A DNA stretch of 9,562 bases from Actinomycetota bacterium (lineage in GTDB: Bacteria > Actinomycetota > Thermoleophilia > UBA2241). Positions 1 to 7,011 of the stretch are shown in pieces; positions within the stretch are counted from its first letter, which is position 1, and each line of letters starts with the position of its first letter. The notes under the pieces are model-generated. The model saw only the letters and a program-made list of their open reading frames with translations, did not search any database and had not been told where the DNA came from. Location: assembly GCA_003157715.1 (NCBI GenBank), contig PMKK01000033.1, positions 8,590 to 18,151 on the forward strand. The letters run 5' to 3'. Position numbers and translations under genes: made by a program.

Positions 1-17
1 CGAAGTCGATCGACGGC

Positions 18-1439
18 CTAGGCGACAGACGCCAGGCGGCCACGGATGAGGCTCTCAGCGAGCCTGCGCACCTCGTCCGGAAGCGGAGGGACGTCGCTGG
101 CGGAGATGAGGTCCTCGGCGCGCGCCGCGGCCCCGCGGACGAGATCGCTGCCGGCGTGCTGTTCGATCGGACTTCGCGACCAGGAACGCGGGAGCCAGAG
201 ATCGCCCGCGCCGCCGCCGCGCCGCGAGCTCTTGCGCGTCAGGAACTGACCCCCGATGCCCGCCTCGATGATGTCGTCGACGAGTGCTGTCGCCTGATTG
301 ACGGGGTCCTCGCGCGAGAAGCGCTGGATCGCTCCGACGGTGTCGGCGTCGAGCACCGTCTTGGCGAGGCTCGCGGTCTGCGCGCTGTCGACCAGCCCAA
401 AGGCGAGGATGGCTTCGGCCCCGGCCAGGGCGCACGCCATCCCGGTCAGCGCGCCCTCGGCGCCCGCCTGCATGTCGCAGCCGTGCGCGTCGCAGGTGAC
501 GGCGCTACCCTGGGCGCGCAGGCCGTAGAAATGGCTCATCTCGATGCAGACGACGTTGATGAGACAGTCCTCGGGCGCGCCCGCCAGATAGGCGCCGCTG
601 CGCATCTCCGTCGCGGCGCCGCCGACCGTGGAGACGATCGCGCAGCCGGGCGCCGCAAGCTGGAACAGCACGACGGCGCTCAGGAGCTCCGCGAGATTGA
701 CGATGCTCGTGCCGAGCACGCTCTTGGGTGCCGTCGTTCCCATCTGCGGCATGGGAAAGACGAACACCGGCACGCCGGCACGAGCCAGGAGGATGTGAGC
801 CTCGGTCGTCGCGCGGTCGTGCTGCAGCGGCGCCACGGTGCAGTTGTAGACAGAGTAGATCGGGCGCTGCGAGAGCGGCGCGCCGGCGATCGCTTCGAGC
901 AGCTCGATGAGCGCGGGGACCTCTTCGGGGGTGCGCGCGGCGTCCTGCAGGTGCTTGCGGGAGTTCTCGAATCCAAGGAGCACCGTCTCGAGGGCGGCCG
1001 CCTCGGTCTCGATGTCGCTGGGGATGATGGTCGCCAGCGCGTAGTCGATCTCGGGCAGGGCGTCGAACAGGCGCATCATCCGCGCCAGGTCGCGGCGCAC
1101 GCCGAGGCGCCGCGTTCCGGTAGCGTCGTCGAGCATGTGGGTGGCGTTTCCGTCGCTGCTGTAGAGGATGCCGTCATCGTCGAGGCGGCAGTCGAAGGCC
1201 GGGTCACGTCCGGCGAGGAGCACCTCGCTGGGGACCGTCTGAAGGCAGCGCTCGACCAGATCCCACGGCAGTCTCGCGGTGAGATGCTCGGCGTCGACGT
1301 CGGCCCCGGCCCCCAGAAGCAGCGGCGTCAGAAGAGGGGTGTTGTAGGCGACGCCGACTTCCTCGAGCACGCGCACGGTCTGCTCATGCACGAAAGCGCG
1401 CTCAGCGTCGGACAGGTAATCGAGTGTGGCTCTCGCCAT
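18..1439 (-). CDS. MttB-family (trimethylamine methyltransferase family) protein, no pyrrolysine
   Basis: A 473-residue protein of the MttB superfamily, whose characterised members move a methyl group from a quaternary or tertiary amine to a corrinoid protein. Visible family signatures are the barrel segment at residues 222-269 (GVPVFVFPMPQMGTTAP, then LAELLSAVVLFQL and a PGC turn), DMQAGAEGAL at 322-331 followed by ALAGAEAILAFG, and the C-terminal DLWLPRSWSRSP block. True MttB carries an in-frame amber codon for pyrrolysine; here the frame is open throughout, so this is the non-pyrrolysine type (as in glycine betaine methyltransferase) and the substrate cannot be read. The ATG start at 1437-1439 has only a weak GGCGG-like ribosome site upstream. 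The stop is TAG, at about the usual family length. No corrinoid protein gene is visible; one could lie beyond the left edge. A 192-bp gap with AT-rich DNA separates it from the sulfur genes, so it is probably its own transcription unit. Family call sure; substrate unknown. Confidence 0.88.
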   Translation of the reverse strand: MARATLDYLSDAERAFVHEQTVRVLEEVGVAYNTPLLTPLLLGAGADVDAEHLTARLPWDLVERCLQTVPSEVLLAGRDPAFDCRLDDDGILYSSDGNATHMLDDATGTRRLGVRRDLARMMRLFDALPEIDYALATIIPSDIETEAAALETVLLGFENSRKHLQDAARTPEEVPALIELLEAIAGAPLSQRPIYSVYNCTVAPLQHDRATTEAHILLARAGVPVFVFPMPQMGTTAPKSVLGTSIVNLAELLSAVVLFQLAAPGCAIVSTVGGAATEMRSGAYLAGAPEDCLINVVCIEMSHFYGLRAQGSAVTCDAHGCDMQAGAEGALTGMACALAGAEAILAFGLVDSAQTASLAKTVLDADTVGAIQRFSREDPVNQATALVDDIIEAGIGGQFLTRKSSRRGGGAGDLWLPRSWSRSPIEQHAGSDLVRGAAARAEDLISASDVPPLPDEVRRLAESLIRGRLASVA

Positions 1440-1477
1440 GCGATCAGCCGCCGCCGCGCATGGCGAAATGAATACGT

Positions 1478-1500
1478 GTTATCTGACCTGTTAGATCAAC
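1478..1500 (-). promoter_or_regulatory. AT-rich candidate promoter/operator upstream of the MttB-family gene
   Basis: The only AT-rich stretch in the 192-bp gap. Read on the minus strand it carries GTTGATCTAA and, seven bases on, AGATAACA. The half-sites form an imperfect repeat (ATCTAACA / AGATAACA) and an ATCT...AGAT inversion. No convincing -35/-10 pair with normal spacing was found. Closely similar words occur in the cysM promoter region (8851-8874), so a shared regulator is possible. The rest of the gap (1501-1611) shows only a weak GGCCGC/GCGGCC stem at 1581-1597. Confidence 0.3.
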
Positions 1501-1611
1501 AATCAGCATGGCGCGATTATCGGTGACCCGTGGCGCGAAGGCAAGCCGGCGCGCGCCCCGGCTCAACCTGGGACGCTCCGGGCCGCGACAGGCGGCCACG
1601 GAGTGGTCTCG

Positions 1612-1631
1612 GGGCCGGCCGGGGCCGGCCC
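1612..1631 (-). repeat. GC-rich hairpin directly after the PLP-enzyme stop codon
   Basis: Two tandem copies of GGGGCCGGCC (1611-1630) create an inverted repeat with arms GGGCCGGC and GCCGGCCC around a four-base loop, starting at the base next to the TAA stop (1632-1634). It is well placed as the end of the sulfur operon, but no T-run follows on the minus strand, so it is not a classical intrinsic terminator. It may act with Rho or stabilise the 3' end. Confidence 0.4.
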
Positions 1632-2831
1632 TTACCCCAGCGCCTGGTCGAGATCGTCGATGAGGTCCTCGGGATCCTCAAGGCCCACCGACAAGCGAAA
1701 GATCCCGTCGCCCGCGTAGGCGCGATACGAGGCCTCCTGGTCGGTCGTCATGCGGAAGGACGTGCGCAGCATGTCGGCCGTCGGCAGATAGACCACGAGA
1801 CTGCGATGATGGCCGAGCGACACGGCGTAGTGGATGACCTTGAGCCGCTCGGCCAGCTCACGCGCCGTCCGCACCCCGTCACGGGCCTGAAACGCCAGCA
1901 TGCCGGAGAAGTTGCTCATCTGCCGCCGGGCAAGCTCGTGCTGAGGATGAGACGCAAGCCCGGGGTAGATGACGCGCGTCACCTTGGGATGGTCCTGCAG
2001 ATGTCGCGCCACCGCCAGGGCGCCCTCCTGGTGTGCCTGCATGCGGATCGGCAGGGTGGCGATGCCGCGCATGATGAGCCAGGCATTGAACGGGCTGATG
2101 ACGCCGCCCATGTGGATGCCCACGCCCTGGCGGATCCCGGCGATGTCCTCGCGGCTGCCCAGAATGGCCCCGCCGACGGCGTCGCCGTGGCCGCCGAGGT
2201 ACTTGGTGAGCGAGTGGACGACGTAGTCGGCGCCCAGCTCGAGCGGACGCGTGGCGACGGGCGTGGCGAAGGTGGAGTCGACGACCAGCCGGGCACCACC
2301 GGCATGGGCGATCTGGGCCACGGCTCTAATGTCGGTAAGACGCAGGACGGGATTGGCCGGCGTCTCGGCGTAGACGAGCCTGGTGGCGGGCCGCACGGCA
2401 TCCTCGACGGCTCGCAGATCGGAGAAGTCGACCTTGCTGACCTCGACGCCGACCTGTGGGAAGAGGTCATCGGCGAGCTCGGCGGCGCCGGCGTACGACA
2501 CATCGCTCATGATCACGTGATCGCCGCTCTTGAGGGCGTACAGAAAGAGGCCGCCGATGGCCGCCATGCCGCTGGCGAAGGCGAGCGCCGCGCCGGCGGC
2601 CTCAAGGCCGGCGAGCTTTCTCTCGAGCTGGTCGACCGTCGGGTTCCCCCAGCGCGTGTAGACAAACGGCGCGTCTTCCACGAGCTCCTGGGCGGAGAAG
2701 GAGACATCGGGATCGATCACGAACGTGGTCGACATGACCAGGTTCGGGGCGGACGCTTTCGTTGCCGGGTCGGGTCCTTCTCCAGCGTGAACAGCGAGCG
2801 TCCGAAGCCCGGCGGTGGTGTGTTCGGTCAT
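1632..2831 (-). CDS. Cys/Met metabolism PLP-dependent enzyme (cystathionine gamma-lyase / gamma-synthase / methionine gamma-lyase family)
   Basis: A 399-residue fold-type I PLP enzyme of the trans-sulfuration family. Visible landmarks are YTRWGNPT (58-65; Tyr and Arg contact the cofactor phosphate of the partner subunit), SGMA (87-90), a stacking Tyr at 113, Asp185 in VVDSTFATP, and the PLP lysine Lys210 in HSLTKYLGGHGD. The length is typical of gamma-lyases and gamma-synthases and shorter than most O-acetylhomoserine sulfhydrylases. The cysteine seen after the active-site Tyr-Gly in Pseudomonas methionine gamma-lyase is Ala115 here, so a classical methionine gamma-lyase is less likely. The ATG at 2829-2831 is chosen because AAGGAG lies six bases upstream; an in-frame ATG 17 codons earlier (2882) would make the hairpin at 2847-2879 coding and is rejected. 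It follows the desulfurase gene by 80 bp in the same direction. Likely role (inference): linking cysteine and homocysteine or freeing reduced sulfur. Family sure, reaction undecided. Confidence 0.9.
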   Translation of the reverse strand: MTEHTTAGLRTLAVHAGEGPDPATKASAPNLVMSTTFVIDPDVSFSAQELVEDAPFVYTRWGNPTVDQLERKLAGLEAAGAALAFASGMAAIGGLFLYALKSGDHVIMSDVSYAGAAELADDLFPQVGVEVSKVDFSDLRAVEDAVRPATRLVYAETPANPVLRLTDIRAVAQIAHAGGARLVVDSTFATPVATRPLELGADYVVHSLTKYLGGHGDAVGGAILGSREDIAGIRQGVGIHMGGVISPFNAWLIMRGIATLPIRMQAHQEGALAVARHLQDHPKVTRVIYPGLASHPQHELARRQMSNFSGMLAFQARDGVRTARELAERLKVIHYAVSLGHHRSLVVYLPTADMLRTSFRMTTDQEASYRAYAGDGIFRLSVGLEDPEDLIDDLDQALG

Positions 2832-2837
2832 CGCGTT

Positions 2838-2843
2838 CTCCTT
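2838..2843 (-). promoter_or_regulatory. Ribosome binding site that fixes the PLP-enzyme start
   Basis: AAGGAG on the minus strand, six bases before the ATG at 2829-2831. It decides in favour of the 399-residue form and lies only three bases after the hairpin at 2847-2879. Confidence 0.8.
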
Positions 2844-2846
2844 GCA

Positions 2847-2879
2847 CCGAAGCCGGAGCGACGCATCGCTCGGCTTCGG
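2847..2879 (-). promoter_or_regulatory. Strong intercistronic hairpin between desulfurase and PLP-enzyme genes
   Basis: The outer arms CCGAAGCC (2847-2854) and GGCTTCGG (2872-2879) and the inner arms GAGCGA (2856-2861) and TCGCTC (2866-2871) are exact complements around the four-base loop 2862-2865, giving a 14-bp stem with one unpaired base at 2855. No T-run follows, so it is unlikely to be a simple terminator. Its place just before the ribosome site suggests an mRNA-stabilising, processing or translational control element. The pairing is seen directly; the function is inferred. Confidence 0.6.
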
Positions 2880-2911
2880 CACAGCTCAGGGTCTCACGTA
2901 CGGTCTTCGGG

Positions 2912-4789
2912 TCACAAGCCCTTCCTCGCGGTGATGTCGCACAGCGCCGACACGAGTTCGTCGACGTCGTCGCGGTCGTTGTGGACGGCGAACGACGGCC
3001 GTACCGACGACTCCACACCCAGCCGACGGAGGATCGGCTGCGCACAGTGGTGCCCCGCGCGTACCGCGATGCCGTAGCCGTCCAGCGCTTTGCCGATATC
3101 GTCGGCTCTGTGCCCGTCCAGTGCGAACGAGATCACGCCGGCGCGCTCGGCCGGCGCACCGATGAACCGCAAGCCCGGCACCCGAGCGAGCTCCTCGAGC
3201 GCGTACTCGATGAGCACGTGCTCGTGCCTCGCGATGTTCTCCACGCCGATGCGTTCCATCCAGTCGACGGCGGCTCCCAGCCCCACGGCGTCGGCGATGC
3301 TCCCGGTGCCCGCTTCGAAGCGGGCCGGCGGCGCCTGATAGGCGGTGCGCTCGAAGGTGACGTCGGCGATCATGTTGCCGCCTCCCTGCCAGGGCGGCAT
3401 GTCCGCCAGGAGCTCGGGCTTGCCGTAGACCACCCCGATGCCCATCGGCCCGTACATCTTGTGGCCGGAGAACACGAGGAAATCCGCGTCGAGGTCCTGG
3501 ACGTCGACGCGCAGGTGCGGCACTGCCTGAGCCGCATCCACCAGCACATGCGCCCCGTAGCGGTGCGCCGATGCGATCAGCGCGCGCAGCGGCGTGACCG
3601 TGCCGATGGCGTTGGACACCGCCGTCACCGCGACGATGCGCGTGCGGTGCGACAGCAGGCGGTCGTACTCGTCCAGTCGCAGCTGCCCGGTATCGTCGGC
3701 GGGGATCACGACGAGCCTTGCGCCGGTGTCGCGCGCCAGAAGCTGCCACGGGACGATGTTGGCGTGGTGCTCGAGCTGGCTCACCAGGATCTCGTCGCCG
3801 TCCTTGACGTGCGACCCGCCCCAGGCGGCCGCGACCAGATTGATGCCTTCGGTCGCCCCTCGTACCCACACGATCGCGTCCGACGACGGGGCGTTGACGA
3901 ACGCCGCGACCTTGTCGCGCGCGGTCTCGTAAGCGGCAGTGGAACGCTCCGCGAGCGTGTGCGCGCCGCGATGGACGTTGCTGTTCTCATGTTCGTAGTA
4001 GTACGAGACGCGGTCGATCACCTGCGCGGGAGTCTGGGACGTGGCGCCGCTGTCAAGCCACACGAGCCGGCGTCCGTGGACCCGCTCCGAGAGGATGGGG
4101 AACTCCCGCCGCACAGCCGCCACATCGAGCGGTCCGGACACCGGCTCGAGCGTTGGCACGACCGCCGGATCCGACTCGAGCGACTCGGCGGGGAGCTTCG
4201 CGGACGGCCCCGAGTTGGGCGTGACCTCGGGCGCTGCCTCGGACACGGGCGCGTCCGGCGGCGACAGCACCTCGGGCCCCTCCGCCGCCGGCGTCCACGC
4301 GATGGCCTCGTCGATGAAGTAGTACCCCGTCCGCGGAGAGGCGGACGGAGCCGACACCGGGACTTCGGGGGCCGGCGGCACAACCGCCTCCGCCCCCGAG
4401 AACGGACTAACGAACGCCGGCGCGGACACGGGCGCCACCGGGAGCGGTACATCCGGGCTCTCGACGGGCGGCGCTGAGATGGGCGCTGCCGGCAGCGTCA
4501 CGTCGGGACTCTGCAGCGCCGGCCCGGACGAGGGCGCCGTCGGCACAGGCACGTCCGGGCTCTGCGCCGACGGCGCCGAGACGGGCGCCATGGGCACGGC
4601 GAGCGCAGCCGGCGCCGCCGGCGCAGCCGGCGCCTCCACGGTCCACCCGCCCTGGCGGAAGAGCTCGGTCGCCAGCCGTTCGATCGCGGCTGCGTCGAGC
4701 AGGTTCGCCGCTACGGGATCCGCCGCCGGCCGCTCGACGTCACCGGTACCCGGAGGGCCCGCGTCGAATGATCCGGTCGGCGAGGTCAT
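2912..4789 (-). CDS. Family 2A encapsulin cargo protein: SufS-like cysteine desulfurase with long disordered N-terminal extension
   Basis: A 625-residue, two-part protein. Residues ~222-625 are a SufS-type (group II) cysteine desulfurase: start of the core at LDVAAVRREFP, HH at 341-342, Asp418 in VDAAQ, PLP lysine Lys444 in SGHKMYGP, and active-site Cys582 in RAGHHCAQP. All catalytic landmarks are intact. Residues 1-221 are a Pro/Ala/Ser-rich extension absent from ordinary SufS (~400-420 residues). It holds a predicted helix LLDAAAIERLATELF (30-44), 17-residue repeats (67-134) and an aromatic patch YYFIDEAIAW (156-165). In the family 2A system described from Synechococcus elongatus, such an N-terminal extension targets the desulfurase into the shell. 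The gene overlaps the shell gene by ATGA, so the two are translationally coupled; no good ribosome site of its own is seen. Reaction: L-cysteine to alanine plus enzyme persulfide, inside the nanocompartment. The call is firm; the sulfur acceptor is inferred from the neighbours. Confidence 0.95.
   Translation of the reverse strand: MTSPTGSFDAGPPGTGDVERPAADPVAANLLDAAAIERLATELFRQGGWTVEAPAAPAAPAALAVPMAPVSAPSAQSPDVPVPTAPSSGPALQSPDVTLPAAPISAPPVESPDVPLPVAPVSAPAFVSPFSGAEAVVPPAPEVPVSAPSASPRTGYYFIDEAIAWTPAAEGPEVLSPPDAPVSEAAPEVTPNSGPSAKLPAESLESDPAVVPTLEPVSGPLDVAAVRREFPILSERVHGRRLVWLDSGATSQTPAQVIDRVSYYYEHENSNVHRGAHTLAERSTAAYETARDKVAAFVNAPSSDAIVWVRGATEGINLVAAAWGGSHVKDGDEILVSQLEHHANIVPWQLLARDTGARLVVIPADDTGQLRLDEYDRLLSHRTRIVAVTAVSNAIGTVTPLRALIASAHRYGAHVLVDAAQAVPHLRVDVQDLDADFLVFSGHKMYGPMGIGVVYGKPELLADMPPWQGGGNMIADVTFERTAYQAPPARFEAGTGSIADAVGLGAAVDWMERIGVENIARHEHVLIEYALEELARVPGLRFIGAPAERAGVISFALDGHRADDIGKALDGYGIAVRAGHHCAQPILRRLGVESSVRPSFAVHNDRDDVDELVSALCDITARKGL
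4388..4591 (-). repeat. In-frame 17-residue tandem repeats in the cargo extension
   Basis: Residues 67-83, 84-100 and 101-117 follow the pattern xAPxS(A/G)Pxxx-SPDV(P/T)(L/V)P, and residues 118-134 begin a fourth, diverged copy (VAPVSAPAFVSPF). At the DNA level the copies occupy 51 bp each. The residues between the Pro and SPDV vary most. The regular Pro spacing suggests an extended, flexible linker or a multivalent shell-binding strand. Confidence 0.85.
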
Positions 4790-5724
4790 TTCGTCGACTC
4801 GGGATACTCGTGGTAGTGGTCGAGCTCCACGTTCTCGAGCACTGCCAGCGCGTCGTCGGTGAGGACGGCGGCGGAGCAGTACAGGGCCACGAGGTATGAC
4901 GCGATGGTCTGGTCGTCGATACCCATGAACCTCACCGACAGGCCCGGGCCCTGCTCGCCTGACAGGCCGGACTGGAAGAGGCCCACGACGCCCTGGCGTG
5001 CCTCACCGGTGCGGACAAGCAGGATGCTGCTCTTGGCGTGGCCCTTGCCGGCGGTGATCGGAATCTTGTCGCTCGGGACGAGCGGCACGCCACGCCAGGT
5101 GACAAACGGGTTACCGAATAGCGTCACCACCACCGGCGGCACGCCGCGACGCGTGCACTCACGGCCGAACGCGGCGATGGCGCGCGGGTGCGCGAGAAAG
5201 AAGCCCGGTTCCTTCCACACCAGCGTGAGCAACTCGTCGAAGTCGTCGGGAGTCGGCGCGCCTTCGCGAGTCGGGATGCGCTGGGTCGCGGCGGCGTTCT
5301 TGAGCAGGCCGTAGTCCTGGTTGTTGACGAGCTCGAACTCCTGCTTCTCGCGCATGTTCTCGACCACCAGCCGCAGCTGCTCGGCGGTCTGGTCGTACGG
5401 CACGCCGTAGAGGTCGGAGACGCGGGTGTGCACGCCGACCACCGACTTGATGGAGCTCAGCACGTACTCGCGCGGCTTTTCGACGTAATCGACGTAGGCG
5501 GTAGGCAGGGTCTCTTCGGTCTTCGACGTGCAGACGACCGAGACGGCCGTGCCGCTGTCCTTGGCGCGGTTCACCCGGTACACGCCCGACTCCACCGGCA
5601 CCCACGAGAGGAACCTCGGGAGCCACCTCGGCGTGATGACCTGGGTCTGGACCGGTGTCTTGTGGACCTCGGCGAGCTGCCGTGCTGCGAGATCGCCGAG
5701 CACGCGACGGGGTTCATTGGGCAT
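4786..5724 (-). CDS. srpI: Family 2A encapsulin shell protein (SrpI-like)
   Basis: A 312-residue shell protein with HK97-type capsid fold, recognised by sequence blocks shared with SrpI of cyanobacteria and mycobacterial homologues: an N-terminal arm with LPRFLSWVPVESGVYRVN (35-52), VVENMREKQEFELVNN (120-135), KEPGFFLAHPRAIAAFGREC (171-190), GKGHAKSSILLVRTGEARQG (226-245), then VVGLFQSGL and PGLSVRFMGID (260-270). It has no inserted cyclic-nucleotide-binding domain, which separates it from family 2B. These proteins self-assemble into an icosahedral protein nanocompartment; 2A members enclose a cysteine desulfurase, and the next gene is exactly that. The ATG start has AAGGAGG seven bases upstream. 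The stop TGA overlaps the cargo ATG by four bases. It lies 132 bp after moeZ with its own leader, so shell and cargo may also be transcribed separately. The call is firm; what is stored inside (persulfide or elemental sulfur) is known only for relatives. Confidence 0.95.
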   Translation of the reverse strand: MPNEPRRVLGDLAARQLAEVHKTPVQTQVITPRWLPRFLSWVPVESGVYRVNRAKDSGTAVSVVCTSKTEETLPTAYVDYVEKPREYVLSSIKSVVGVHTRVSDLYGVPYDQTAEQLRLVVENMREKQEFELVNNQDYGLLKNAAATQRIPTREGAPTPDDFDELLTLVWKEPGFFLAHPRAIAAFGRECTRRGVPPVVVTLFGNPFVTWRGVPLVPSDKIPITAGKGHAKSSILLVRTGEARQGVVGLFQSGLSGEQGPGLSVRFMGIDDQTIASYLVALYCSAAVLTDDALAVLENVELDHYHEYPESTK

Positions 5725-5731
5725 AGCGCTG

Positions 5732-5738
5732 CCTCCTT
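5732..5738 (-). promoter_or_regulatory. Strong ribosome binding site of the encapsulin gene
   Basis: AAGGAGG on the minus strand, seven bases before the ATG at 5722-5724. It contrasts with the cargo gene, which relies on coupling; a shell needs many more copies than its cargo. Confidence 0.8.
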
Positions 5739-5756
5739 GACTCTTGCTTAGTGTCA

Positions 5757-5784
5757 GCGGCTACCTGAGCCGCATGAATGGCTC
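5757..5784 (-). promoter_or_regulatory. Alternative hairpins in the encapsulin leader
   Basis: In the 132-bp gap (5725-5856) two stems share bases and cannot form together. On the minus strand, GAGCC (5780-5784) pairs with GGCTC (5767-5771), or GCGGCT (5768-5773) pairs with AGCCGC (5757-5762). The second ends 18 bases before the ribosome site. No good -35/-10 pair was found in the gap. Pairing is seen; a switch role is speculative. Confidence 0.35.
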
Positions 5785-5856
5785 CGAACGAGCAGAAGCG
5801 CAGAGAGCGCACGCGCTACAGACCTGAACGCCTGCGAGTCTACCCATCTGACTTGT

Positions 5857-7011
5857 CTAGTAACGCGGCAGCGAGGGGTCGATGCGTTCGGCCCACGCGT
5901 CGACCCCGCCCGCCAGCACCTCGAGGCGGTTGAAGCCCATCCTGGCCAGCTCCTGGTAGGCCTGCACGCTCGTCGGTGTGCGGTGGCAGTAGAGCACGTA
6001 GTGCTCGGCCGAGTCGAGATCGTGCAGCCGCTGAGGGAGCTCGCTGAGCGGCAGCGAAGTCGACCCGGGAATGGCGACGATCTCGTGCTCGAACGCTTCG
6101 CGCACGTCGATCAGGTTGACGCGCTCGCCGCCGTCGAGGCGCCGCTTGACCTCTTCGGCAGTGATGAGCGGCACGTTGGCGCCGCCGGTGTCGCTCTCAA
6201 CACCCCTGATCTGACAGAACTCCTCATAGTCGATGGGCTCCGTGACGGTCGGGTGAGCGCCACAGACCGCGCACTCCGGGTCTTTCTCGACCCTGATCTC
6301 GCGAAACGAGAAGTCGAGTGCATCGAACATGACCAGGCGACCGACGAGCGGCTCGCCGATGCCGAGGATGAGCTTGATGACCTCGAGCCCTTGCAGCGAG
6401 CCGATGATGCCCGGCAGCACGCCCAGCACGCCGCCCTCAGCGCACGACGGCACCAGGCCGGGCGGCGGGGGCTCGGGGAACAGGCAACGGTAGCACGGGC
6501 CTCGCCTTGCGTCGAAGACGCTCACTTGCCCGTCGAAGCGGAAGATGCTGGCGTACACGTTGGGTTTGCCGAGCAGGACGCAGGCGTCGTTGACGAGGTA
6601 CCTCGTCGGGAAGTTATCGGTGCCGTCGGCCACGATGTCGTAGTCCGCGAACAGGTCGAGCACGTTCCAGCTCGCCAGCTGGGTGGAGTGCGTCACGATC
6701 TCGATATCGGGGTTGAGGCCGGCAAGCCGCTCCTTCGCGGCCTCGAGCTTTGGCCGGCCGACGTCGGCGTTCGAGTACAGGATCTGACGCTGCAGATTGG
6801 TGAGGTCGACTGTGTCGTACTCCACGATGCCGAGGGTGCCCACCCCGGCCGCGGCCAGGTAGAGCGCGAGCGGCGAACCCAGCCCGCCCGCACCGATGCA
6901 CAGGACCTTCGCCTCTTTAAGGCGCTTCTGGCCCTCGATGGTGACCTCGGGGATGATCAAGTGCCTGCTGTAGCGCAGGACCTCCTCACGCGTGAGCTTC
7001 GTGTCGCTCAT
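5857..7011 (-). CDS. moeZ: MoeZ/MoeB-type sulfur-carrier adenylyltransferase with C-terminal rhodanese domain
   Basis: A 384-residue E1-like enzyme fused to a rhodanese domain, the architecture of mycobacterial MoeZ (MoeBR). The N-terminal ThiF/MoeB domain (1-~255) shows SRHLIIPEV (15-23), the ATP-binding GAGGLGS (40-46), DGTDNFPTRYLVND (129-142), zinc ligands CYRC (173-176) and CAVC (247-250), and PSCAEGGVLG with Cys190. The rhodanese domain (~280-384) has LIDVREAFEHE (300-310) and active-site Cys342 in YCHRTPTS, then LAGGVDAWAE. It should adenylate the C-terminal glycine of the carrier encoded just upstream (cysO) and replace AMP with sulfur delivered by its rhodanese cysteine, giving a protein thiocarboxylate. 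The ATG overlaps the cysO stop (ATGA, 7008-7011), and no ribosome site is visible, so translation is coupled. The encapsulated desulfurase two genes on is the plausible sulfur donor (inference). The stop is TAG at 5857-5859. Confidence 0.95.
   Translation of the reverse strand: MSDTKLTREEVLRYSRHLIIPEVTIEGQKRLKEAKVLCIGAGGLGSPLALYLAAAGVGTLGIVEYDTVDLTNLQRQILYSNADVGRPKLEAAKERLAGLNPDIEIVTHSTQLASWNVLDLFADYDIVADGTDNFPTRYLVNDACVLLGKPNVYASIFRFDGQVSVFDARRGPCYRCLFPEPPPPGLVPSCAEGGVLGVLPGIIGSLQGLEVIKLILGIGEPLVGRLVMFDALDFSFREIRVEKDPECAVCGAHPTVTEPIDYEEFCQIRGVESDTGGANVPLITAEEVKRRLDGGERVNLIDVREAFEHEIVAIPGSTSLPLSELPQRLHDLDSAEHYVLYCHRTPTSVQAYQELARMGFNRLEVLAGGVDAWAERIDPSLPRY

Noticed and set aside
18..20. TAG at the end of the MttB-family gene as a pyrrolysine codon
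   Set aside because: It falls at the normal end of the family, far downstream of the known pyrrolysine position, and the window edge prevents testing readthrough.
156..1526. Long open frame on the plus strand opposite the MttB-family gene
   Set aside because: Arg/Asp-rich, no recognisable family, and a by-product of high GC opposite a clear gene. The same holds for the plus-strand frames 1530-3077, 2762-4477, 5188-5751, 5983-7434 and 7549-8745.
2832..2882. In-frame ATG 17 codons upstream for the PLP enzyme
   Set aside because: It would lie within the hairpin region and lacks a ribosome site. The inner ATG has AAGGAG at ideal distance and gives the normal family N-terminus.
2832..2911. SAM or other sulfur riboswitch before the PLP-enzyme gene
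   Set aside because: The 80-bp gap holds a single hairpin and none of the multi-helix core of known SAM riboswitches that I could recognise.
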